Positions 57,219 to 64,000 of a stretch of 64,000 bases of DNA are shown here, piece by piece. Every line of letters begins with the position of its first letter. The stretch's first letter is position 1. The DNA comes from an uncultured Woeseiaceae bacterium (GTDB taxonomy: Bacteria > Pseudomonadota > Gammaproteobacteria > Steroidobacterales > Woeseiaceae), in contig CAMYMR010000005.1 in the NCBI GenBank assembly GCA_947259285.1, forward strand, positions 1 through 64,000, written 5' to 3'. The translations under genes were made by a program, and so were the position numbers. The notes below the pieces were generated by a model. That model worked only from the letters and a program-made list of their open reading frames with translations, was not told the origin of the DNA and did no database searches.

Positions 57219-57890
57219 ATGATGCATGCAGATTATCAACGGCGCGCGTATTTGCAGGCGATGGGAATCGACGTCTGGCTGCCGCGGGAGTCAGTCGACC
57301 CGGAACCAGCGGCAGACGTCCAATCCGCCGACGCTATGGGCTGGGGCGAGCTGCGTGACTGTGTCGCCGCCTGTACTCGCTGCGACCTGTCGCAGACTCG
57401 AACGAACACGGTATTTGGCGTCGGCAATCCTAATGCGGACTGGCTCATCGTCGGGGAGGCGCCCGGCGCGGAAGAGGACAGGCGGGGTGAACCGTTTGTC
57501 GGCCGGGCCGGAAAGCTGCTCGACGAAATGCTGCGTGCAATCGGGCAGAGTCGCGACAGCGTGTTCATCGCTAACATCTTGAAGTGTCGGCCACCCAATA
57601 ACCGTGACCCCAAGCCATCGGAATCCGCCGAATGCAGGCCATATCTGGAGCGCCAGATTGCGCTGGTGCAGCCCAAAATCATACTGGCGGTCGGAAGGAT
57701 CGCGGCGCAGAGCCTGCTCGGGAGCGACGAGCCGGTCGGCCGCATGCGTGGCCGGCAACATGATTTGCACGGCATACCGCTGGTGGTTACCTATCACCCG
57801 GCGTATCTGCTGCGCAGCCCCTCGCAGAAGAGCAAATCGTGGAGCGACCTGTGTCTCGCTACGCGGCTCGCCGCGGAGTCCGCTGCGTGA
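57219..57890 (+). CDS. Uracil-DNA glycosylase, family 4 (4Fe-4S type)
   Basis: 223 residues from ATG 57219 (another ATG is one codon later). [20 protein letters not shown] supplies the first two cluster cysteines; [21 protein letters not shown] supplies the last two. [20 protein letters not shown] is the uracil-binding pocket and [10 protein letters not shown] the catalytic His segment. It removes uracil from DNA. The rimI start overlaps its stop by 4 bp. Confidence 0.94.
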   Translation: MMHADYQRRAYLQAMGIDVWLPRESVDPEPAADVQSADAMGWGELRDCVAACTRCDLSQTRTNTVFGVGNPNADWLIVGEAPGAEEDRRGEPFVGRAGKLLDEMLRAIGQSRDSVFIANILKCRPPNNRDPKPSESAECRPYLERQIALVQPKIILAVGRIAAQSLLGSDEPVGRMRGRQHDLHGIPLVVTYHPAYLLRSPSQKSKSWSDLCLATRLAAESAA

Positions 57891-58363
57891 TCAGAGCAAT
57901 GAAAGAACCGCCCGTCGCGATTCGGGATATGGCGCACGACGATCTGGCCATGGTGTCGGATATCGAGCGCAGGAGTTACGAATTCCCTTGGAGCCATGGA
58001 GTTTTCAGGGACTGTTTGCTCGCCGGCTACCGCAGCAGCGTGCTGATTCGTGACGAGCGGGTTGCGGGATACGGAATTCTGTCGATTGCCGCTGGCGAAG
58101 CGCATATTCTGAATCTTTGCGTGGATCCGGAGTTTCGTTCGCTCGGCTACGGCGAGCGCCTGCTTGACGCCATGCTCGGGCAGGCGAGGGCCGCGTCCGT
58201 GGGCGAAGTGCTGCTCGAAGTGCGTCCGTCCAACAAGACGGCGTTGGCCTTGTACCGAAAACGGGGATTCTTCCAGGTTGCAAAACGCCCCGCTTATTAC
58301 CAGTCGCATCAGGGCCGCGAGGACGCAGCCGTTCTGGCCAAGAAACTCGTCTCAGGCGCCTGA
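57887..58363 (+). CDS. rimI: Ribosomal-protein S18 alanine N-acetyltransferase
   Basis: 158 residues from a GTG at 57887, with GGAG 8 nt upstream and a 4-bp overlap with the glycosylase stop; an ATG at 57899 is the alternative. GNAT fold: IERRSYEFPWSHGVFRDCL, HILNLCVDPEFRSLGYGERL with the acetyl-CoA loop, VLLEVRPSNKTALALYRKRG and GFFQVAKRPAYY. It acetylates the N-terminal Ala of S18. Confidence 0.9.
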   Translation: MIRAMKEPPVAIRDMAHDDLAMVSDIERRSYEFPWSHGVFRDCLLAGYRSSVLIRDERVAGYGILSIAAGEAHILNLCVDPEFRSLGYGERLLDAMLGQARAASVGEVLLEVRPSNKTALALYRKRGFFQVAKRPAYYQSHQGREDAAVLAKKLVSGA

Positions 58364-58442
58364 CGGCGCTGTTTCGCGCGGGCGCCGATTGGGCTAGACT
58401 CCGCGGCCTCCTGATATCGACCAACGTTACTCTCCGACTTAT

Positions 58443-60023
58443 ATGTCCACCATCGAACAACAGGTCAGCAAACGGCGCACGTTCGCGATTATTTCGCATC
58501 CGGACGCGGGCAAGACGACGCTGACAGAAAAGCTGCTGCTCTACGGCGGCGCTATTCAGCTTGCCGGAACCGTTAAGGGACGCAAGGCAAGCCGCCATGC
58601 GACCTCGGACTGGATGGCACTCGAGCAGCAGCGCGGGATTTCCGTGACCTCATCGGTGATGCAATTTCCCTACCGCGACTGCATCGTCAACCTGCTGGAC
58701 ACGCCGGGCCATGAAGACTTCTCGGAAGATACTTACCGCACGCTGACCGCCGTGGATTCTGCGCTTATGGTTATTGACTGCGCCAAAGGGGTGGAGCAGC
58801 GCACGATCAAACTCATGGAGGTTTGTCGGCTTCGCGACACGCCGATCATGACATTCATTAACAAGCTGGACCGTGATGGTCGGGAGCCGATCGAGCTTCT
58901 CGATGAAATCGAATCGGTACTCAAGATTCAGTGCGCGCCCATTACCTGGCCCATCGGTATGGGCCGCTCCTTGAAGGGCGTCTATCATCTTCTGCAGGAC
59001 AGGATTTATCTGTACGAGCGGGCCGGCCGCGAAAAGGCGGCAGAGATTCGAATGATCGAGGGCCTGCAGTCTGAGGAGGCCGCGTCGGTATTGGGGCACC
59101 TGGTCGAGGAGTTCCGCGAGGAAATCGAACTCGTGAAAGGCGCCTGTCCGGCCTTGTCATTGGACGACTACCTTGCGGCCAGGCAAACGCCGGTCTTCTT
59201 CGGTTCAGCGATCGCCAACTTCGGGGTCAAAGAACTTCTGGACGAATTCGTCGCGCATGCTCCTGCACCGCTGATTCGAGAAAGCGAGCAGCGTAACGTA
59301 AGGCCTACAGAGGATCCCCTGACCGGCTTCGTGTTCAAGATCCAGGCGAATATGGATCCGGGGCACCGGGATCGTATCGCGTTCATGCGAATTTGCTCCG
59401 GTGAATATCGCAAGGGCATACGCGCGCTGCACATTCGCTCCGGAAAGGAAGTGAAGATACCGGATGCCATCACGTTCATGGCAGCCGACCGTCAGCATGC
59501 GGAAACCGCCTATGCCGGCGACATTATCGGTATTCACAATCACGGCACCATCAATATCGGCGATAGTTTCTCGGAGGGAGAGAACATACGCTTCACGGGA
59601 ATACCCAATTTCGCCCCCGAAATCTTCCGGCGTGCGGTTCTTAAAGACCCGCTGCGCCTCAAGGCGCTGCAAAAAGGTCTGGCGCAACTCTGCGAAGAGG
59701 GCGCAACGCAGCTCTTCAAGCCGCTGCGGAATAATGACCTGATCCTCGGCGCCGTTGGCCCGCTGCAATTCGACGTCGTTGCACACCGCCTCAGGGACGA
59801 ATACAACGTCGAATGTGAGTTTGAAGCGATTAACGTGGCGACGGCGCGCTGGGTCGAATGTGGCGACGAAAAAATGCTCGCTGACTTCGAGCGGAAGGCG
59901 CATGACAATCTCGCGCTGGATCATGGCGGAAGTCTGGTCTACATTGCTCCAACACGGGTCAACCTGAACCTGACCGAGGAGCGCTGGCCTGAGATCGCAT
60001 TTCGCAAGACTCGCGAACACTAG
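58443..60023 (+). CDS. prfC: Peptide chain release factor 3
   Basis: 526 residues. GTPase motifs: [15 protein letters not shown] (G1), [17 protein letters not shown] (switch), [17 protein letters not shown] (G3) and [13 protein letters not shown] (G4). The C-terminal domains III-like follow with [15 protein letters not shown]. The GTPase removes RF1/RF2 from the ribosome after termination. The length equals E. coli PrfC (529). It is followed by a strong hairpin. Confidence 0.97.
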   Translation: MSTIEQQVSKRRTFAIISHPDAGKTTLTEKLLLYGGAIQLAGTVKGRKASRHATSDWMALEQQRGISVTSSVMQFPYRDCIVNLLDTPGHEDFSEDTYRTLTAVDSALMVIDCAKGVEQRTIKLMEVCRLRDTPIMTFINKLDRDGREPIELLDEIESVLKIQCAPITWPIGMGRSLKGVYHLLQDRIYLYERAGREKAAEIRMIEGLQSEEAASVLGHLVEEFREEIELVKGACPALSLDDYLAARQTPVFFGSAIANFGVKELLDEFVAHAPAPLIRESEQRNVRPTEDPLTGFVFKIQANMDPGHRDRIAFMRICSGEYRKGIRALHIRSGKEVKIPDAITFMAADRQHAETAYAGDIIGIHNHGTINIGDSFSEGENIRFTGIPNFAPEIFRRAVLKDPLRLKALQKGLAQLCEEGATQLFKPLRNNDLILGAVGPLQFDVVAHRLRDEYNVECEFEAINVATARWVECGDEKMLADFERKAHDNLALDHGGSLVYIAPTRVNLNLTEERWPEIAFRKTREH

Positions 60024-60061
60024 CCCGGACATTGCGCCAGTTGGCGCAATATCGGGGCTAG
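60020..60061 (+). terminator. Hairpin after prfC
   Basis: An imperfect long stem: CTAGCCC (60020-60026) with GGGCTAG (60055-60061), and inner ATTGCGCCA (60031-60039) with TGGCGCAAT (60042-60050). No T-run follows, so it may be a pause or processing structure rather than a full intrinsic terminator. Confidence 0.5.
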
Positions 60062-60092
60062 TCACCCGAGGCCTCGGAGGTAAGGCAAACCG

Positions 60093-61358
60093 TTGTCGAT
60101 ACCGTCAATTCTGAATCGAAGAGTAATCGCCTGGGCGCTTTACGACTGGGCGAACTCGGCGTTTGCGCTGAGCGTGCTGGCCGTTCTGTTTCCACTGGTC
60201 CTCGGTAACTTCTGGAGCATCGGCGATGACGGCGCGGCCGTTACGGCCCGGCTTGGATGGATTACTTTCGCTGCCAGTGTGATTGTCTGCATAACGGCGC
60301 CTCTGTTCGGCACTATCGCCGATGCCGGTGGATATCGAAAACGCTTCCTGTTCGTTCTGGCAGCGATTGGCGCCAGCATGACGGCCGCGCTCGGGCTGAT
60401 TGGCGAGGGCGAGTGGCCGCTCGCCCTGGGCATCTACATGTTCGCGTCATTCGGCTACTACAGCTCGACGGTCTTTTACGATTCTCTGTTGATCGATGTC
60501 TGTGAGCCGCGTTATTTCAGTTTCGTGTCGTCGCTGGGTTTTTCCCTGGGTTACCTGGGCGGCGCGGTGTTGCTGGCGCTGCACCTGTGGATGCTGTCCA
60601 GTCCTGCCACTTTTGGCTTCGAAAATACGACTGAGGTGTTCAGCTTTGCGTTTGTATCGGTGGGCGCCTGGTGGATTATCTTTCTTGTCCCCTTGTTGTA
60701 CTTTGTCTCTGAACGTCATAGCCCGTTTGAGGTCAGTAGCGGCGCAATTCACGCGGCGTATGCAGAACTCAGGGCGACAATGCGAAAGGTCGGTCAATAT
60801 CGCAATGTCGTCGTCTTCCTGACCGGATATTGGTTATATATCGGCGGCGTGTTTACCGTGATATTCATGGCCGTAAATTATGGCCAGCGACTCGGTTTCG
60901 AGGACAGGGATCTCGTAATGGCGTTGCTGATTACCAATTTCATCGGTTTTCCCGCGACCCTTCTATACGGTCTTGTCGCACATCGTTTCGGGCCGAAATC
61001 AGGAATCTATTTCGCGCTGCTTGTCTACATCGGCATGTCGGTGTGGGCGATTTTCATGAAAGATATCGAGCAGTTTTTCGTGATGGCGATCATTATCGGT
61101 ACGGTGCAGGGTGGCGTGCAGGGGCTGAGCCGGTCGCTGTACGCGTCACTCATACCACCGGAGCAGCCCGGTGAATTCTTCGGTTTCTACAATATGGTAA
61201 CGAAGTTTGCACACGTGCTGGGCCCGGCAATGGTCGCGATTGCAGCAATGCTGTCCGATGATCCGAAATGGGTGTTGCTCACGCTTATGCCGCTGTTCCT
61301 CGCCGGCGGTTTCCTGCTCACCATTGTCCGGACAAAATCCACGCCCGACGTTAACTGA
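60093..61358 (+). CDS. MFS transporter, UMF1/Atg22-like
   Basis: 421 residues from a TTG with twelve membrane helices. The start region VIAWALYDWANSAFALSVLA and the GTIADAGGYRKRFL loop, then FVSSLGFSLGYLGGAVLLALH, are typical of the UMF1 branch, whose eukaryotic member Atg22 exports amino acids from vacuoles. The bacterial substrate is unknown. Its 3' end overlaps the opposite TgpA-like gene by 8 bp. Confidence 0.86.
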   Translation: MSIPSILNRRVIAWALYDWANSAFALSVLAVLFPLVLGNFWSIGDDGAAVTARLGWITFAASVIVCITAPLFGTIADAGGYRKRFLFVLAAIGASMTAALGLIGEGEWPLALGIYMFASFGYYSSTVFYDSLLIDVCEPRYFSFVSSLGFSLGYLGGAVLLALHLWMLSSPATFGFENTTEVFSFAFVSVGAWWIIFLVPLLYFVSERHSPFEVSSGAIHAAYAELRATMRKVGQYRNVVVFLTGYWLYIGGVFTVIFMAVNYGQRLGFEDRDLVMALLITNFIGFPATLLYGLVAHRFGPKSGIYFALLVYIGMSVWAIFMKDIEQFFVMAIIIGTVQGGVQGLSRSLYASLIPPEQPGEFFGFYNMVTKFAHVLGPAMVAIAAMLSDDPKWVLLTLMPLFLAGGFLLTIVRTKSTPDVN

Positions 61359-63309
61359 TAGCGTTGACTGTGTTCTTGAGTCGCACGAATGCCGCCGGCC
61401 CGGCTGGCCCGTACCGGGCCTCGTGATACGCCTCCGTGACCGAATCGATGACCGGTGCCGGAAGCGAGTTGGCAAGTCTCGCACGATCCGCGAAGCGCGC
61501 CGGCGTTTCGCCGACTTCTTGCTCGAGTCCTGTTTTCTTCGCAAAACGCTGGAACAGAATTGCCGCAGGGTCTTTGGCCGGGGCACGATAACGTAGCGCC
61601 AGAAGGATGCTGATGACTGCGATCAACGAGAATACGATCGCAATCATCGTTAGTATCATCTTTCGCCAGCTCGGGTCGCGCATGCCGAGCCATTGCATAA
61701 ATTTGTTCTGATTTTCAGGGCCGTAGCCCAGCACCCATTCATTCCATTTTGCATTCAGGGCGTCGACCGCAAGCGTCATGTTATGAACGAGCTTTGATGG
61801 TGCTGACAAGCCCCAGGCAGCACCAAGTCCTTCAAAAGCCGCTTCGCTGACGCCATAGTCAATACGGTCGGGGGCTACGGCGGCCGTAGGGTCGATGCGA
61901 AACCATCCGTGTCCGTCGAGCCAGACCTCGTTCCAGGCATGGGCATCCGATTGGCGAACCGTCATATGGCCGGCCATCGGATTCATCTCGCCACCGTGAT
62001 AGCCGAGAACGATCCGAGCGGGTATTTCCGCGGCGCGCATCAGCACGGCAAAGGCCGAGGCGTAGTGCTCGCAGAAACCTTGCCGGGTATCAAAAAGGAA
62101 ACGATCGACAGAGTTGCTTCCCAATGGTGGCGGCTGCAGGGTGTAGAAATATTCCTCTTCGTGGAATTTCTGCAGAATCGCCTCGATATACGCCCTGTCC
62201 GAGCCAGCGGCAGCACGCATTTCCCGGGCAAATGCGCGTGTCTCCGGGTTGCTTGCGTCTGGAATCCGCTGATACCAGTCACGCGCCGACTCGGTCAGTT
62301 CGACATTCGTCTCGAACTGCGGGTAGGAAACCGCCTGGTAGGCCACACGCTGATCGACCGGTAACGCGCGAACCAGCTGATGCTGGGGGCCCATGAATGT
62401 TCTTTCCAGCGTCCAGGACCAGGGCATGTCGAGCGCAAAAATCCACGGCTGCCGGGTCGGTTCGAGCGTGATCTCGTAGCTGATGGGTTCTGCCTGGACG
62501 CTCACCTTTTCGTGAACGCGTGGGCCTTTGTATGGGTCGTTCAACGACCACGAGCGGCCGTTGAACACGGTAAGAACCAGTCCCCGCCAGTAGAGTTCTC
62601 GCGGCTCCGGAATCGCGCCGTCGAATGTCACTCGAAAGGCAACCGCATTGGACATCGACAAAGAACTGACGTCCCCGGGGCTCATCGAATCGCTTATGCC
62701 CGACGTTGCGGTGCCCGTATCCATCGGCACGGCCCAGAACGGTATCGCGATGCGCGGAAAGAAAATCCACATCGCTACGGCGACCGGCGCGGCATAGAGC
62801 AGCAGGCGCCCGCCGGTGGAGAAGCTTTGCTTCGCGGTTTCGCCCGGAGTCGCCGACATGCGAAGCCACGCAGTCATAATGACGAAAACGGCGACCAGGA
62901 GGTACGGTAACGACCAGACGTATTGTTCACGGAGCAGCGCCGACATCACCAGAAAAATAGAAATGAACAGCAGCACGAACTGGTCGCGTCGTTTGCGCGT
63001 TTCCACGAGCTTTAGCGAAGCCATTACCGCGAGCAGCGCTGAGCCCGGGCCCACTCCGCTGATCGTCGCATAGGTCGCCAGCACGCCGAGGAAGCAGGCG
63101 AGCGCAAGGCCTGCACGCAACCAGACGGACGGCAGCGCTCGACGGCGCTTTTCGATCACATATCGCCATGCCGAGCAGCCAATAAAAGCGGCCGTTACCC
63201 AGACAGGCAAGTACGGCAAATGCGGGGCAACCGACAAGGCCAGCGCGCCGATCGTCCAGGGCAGGCTGGTCAGCAGAGAGCCGTCTGTCCCGCGCGGCCG
63301 CGCGTTCAT
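61351..63309 (-). CDS. TgpA-like membrane transglutaminase (DUF3488)
   Basis: 652 residues. Five to six N-terminal membrane helices (about 15-185, DUF3488) precede a periplasmic region and a transglutaminase-like domain with catalytic Cys in RQGFCEHYASAF, His in DAHAWNEVW and Asp in RIDPTAAV. One more helix (about 560-585) and a cytosolic DUF4129-like tail close the protein. Related P. aeruginosa TgpA is essential, with a role in the cell envelope. The ATG overlaps the DUF58 stop by 4 bp, the usual moxR-DUF58-tgpA arrangement. Confidence 0.92.
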   Translation of the reverse strand: MNARPRGTDGSLLTSLPWTIGALALSVAPHLPYLPVWVTAAFIGCSAWRYVIEKRRRALPSVWLRAGLALACFLGVLATYATISGVGPGSALLAVMASLKLVETRKRRDQFVLLFISIFLVMSALLREQYVWSLPYLLVAVFVIMTAWLRMSATPGETAKQSFSTGGRLLLYAAPVAVAMWIFFPRIAIPFWAVPMDTGTATSGISDSMSPGDVSSLSMSNAVAFRVTFDGAIPEPRELYWRGLVLTVFNGRSWSLNDPYKGPRVHEKVSVQAEPISYEITLEPTRQPWIFALDMPWSWTLERTFMGPQHQLVRALPVDQRVAYQAVSYPQFETNVELTESARDWYQRIPDASNPETRAFAREMRAAAGSDRAYIEAILQKFHEEEYFYTLQPPPLGSNSVDRFLFDTRQGFCEHYASAFAVLMRAAEIPARIVLGYHGGEMNPMAGHMTVRQSDAHAWNEVWLDGHGWFRIDPTAAVAPDRIDYGVSEAAFEGLGAAWGLSAPSKLVHNMTLAVDALNAKWNEWVLGYGPENQNKFMQWLGMRDPSWRKMILTMIAIVFSLIAVISILLALRYRAPAKDPAAILFQRFAKKTGLEQEVGETPARFADRARLANSLPAPVIDSVTEAYHEARYGPAGPAAFVRLKNTVNAIS

Positions 63310-64000
63310 GTCACGCCGTCCTCAAACAGCGCTAACGCCTCGAGGCAGGCACGGCGATGCGCCTCGCCGTGCGTCGGCGGGAACTCCTCGCCCGGCATAC
63401 GCAGGCCATAGTCCTCGAGAGAGCGGTCCGCATCGATGATCCATCGCGTGAGTACTGAAAGGCGACGCTCGGCATCGCCAATGTGAAGGTCGTTGAAATC
63501 GAACCACTGACTGCTCGTGTCTGCGCCCGCAAACTGTTTTGACAGTAGTTGCCCGCTGCGAGCGAATGCCTTCCAGGCGACGTGTCGGGGAGAATCACCG
63601 GTCTGGTATTTTCGCAAGCCTGCGAAGTCCTCTTCGCCGCGCGCATCATGTTGTCGATGACCATGCGCAACCATGGTGGGCGGCGGCTCCGGGGGGTCGG
63701 TCGCCGGGCGAGGGAAGACAAGCCCGCGAATATCCATGTGCAGCCAGGCCCAGGATCGAAACAGCTCGAATGGGAATAGCGTACGTACGCCGAAGCGATC
63801 CAGCGTGATCCAGCCGCGCTGTTCGGTAGGCACGGGAATTATGAAAACCTTGCTTTCTCCTGGCTGAAGATCCTGTGGCTCCGTCTGCAGGCCCTCGCGG
63901 TAAAGCCGGATGCCGTAGCGAGGGCTCTTGGAGTGATTCGTGACCGCCACGCCGAAGCGCATCGTCTGACCGGCGAAGACCGGCTCGGTACCGGCGAAAC
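63306..64000 (-). CDS. DUF58 protein, truncated by the window edge
   Basis: The frame continues past base 64000 without a start, so the N-terminus is missing. The visible 231 residues include the DUF58 core YQTGDSPRHVAWKAFARSG and a preceding HDARGEEDFAGLRKY stretch; the region upstream (FRSWAWLHMDIRGLVFPRPA) is typical of the linker. Its partner TgpA-like gene starts 4 bp before this stop. An AAA+ MoxR ATPase gene is expected just beyond the window. Confidence 0.88.
   Translation of the reverse strand, partial: FAGTEPVFAGQTMRFGVAVTNHSKSPRYGIRLYREGLQTEPQDLQPGESKVFIIPVPTEQRGWITLDRFGVRTLFPFELFRSWAWLHMDIRGLVFPRPATDPPEPPPTMVAHGHRQHDARGEEDFAGLRKYQTGDSPRHVAWKAFARSGQLLSKQFAGADTSSQWFDFNDLHIGDAERRLSVLTRWIIDADRSLEDYGLRMPGEEFPPTHGEAHRRACLEALALFEDGVT

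Overview
The window is 64 kb of a gene-dense chromosome from a free-living, respiring gammaproteobacterium. I see no rRNA, tRNA, IS element, prophage or CRISPR array. Affinity is inferred from gene content and order. There is a full rsxABCDGE-nth block next to metG, with mrp and dcd nearby, and a purN-purM / DUF2066 / CDP-alcohol transferase / AI-2E / hda neighbourhood. Both resemble Pseudomonas, Chromatiales and Xanthomonadales-like lineages more than enterics. A marine or sediment Woeseiaceae/Chromatiales-type organism would fit, but sequence reading alone cannot settle the family.

Layout. 1-2.9 kb: the end of an HDOD gene and a receiver-GGDEF-EAL protein (cyclic di-GMP signalling). 2.9-9.4 kb: an ABC exporter, tryptophanase, a cold-shock gene with promoter, long leader and terminator, a CPBP protease, a Tat-exported aldo/keto-reductase-like protein and a TauE/SafE transporter. 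9.5-13.2 kb: two YbjQ proteins with an M48 protease, then a large lipoprotein. 13.4-19.4 kb: a GAF-PAS-PAS-GGDEF-EAL protein, nadC, a PuuD-like membrane protein, DUF1289, a BON lipoprotein, monothiol glutaredoxin and RNase T. 19.5-28.5 kb: an M17 aminopeptidase, the pyruvate dehydrogenase operon aceE-aceF-lpdA and an APC permease. 28.6-32.2 kb: an operon of an MNIO/HvfB enzyme, a frameshifted HvfC, DoxX and an FMN-binding glutamate-synthase-like protein. It resembles bufferin/HvfABCD RiPP operons but has no precursor-peptide gene.

32.3-40.3 kb: DUF1841, nth, the complete Rsx/Rnf electron-transport operon and metG. 40.4-45.0 kb: three co-directional genes, a HEAT-repeat Ser/Thr kinase and two PilT/PilU-type ATPases, which look like a kinase-linked type IV pilus retraction module. 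45.4-54.6 kb: housekeeping genes mrp, dcd, purN, purM, DUF2066, CDP-alcohol transferase, AI-2E transporter, hda, wrbA, arsC, small proteins and a lytic transglycosylase. 54.7-64 kb: proS, a phosphatidylserine-decarboxylase-like protein that has lost its self-cleavage site, a family 4 uracil-DNA glycosylase, rimI, prfC, an MFS transporter, TgpA-like transglutaminase and a truncated DUF58 gene.

Most interesting for follow-up are the HEAT-kinase/PilT module, the precursor-less HvfB-HvfC-DoxX-glutamate synthase operon with its reading-frame break, the decarboxylase-like protein without its Gly-Ser site, the YbjQ-YbjQ-M48 operon and the receiver domain lacking its phospho-acceptor. Both reading-frame problems (hvfC and the acylphosphatase start) would be repaired by one extra base in a short homopolymer, so sequencing error must be excluded first.
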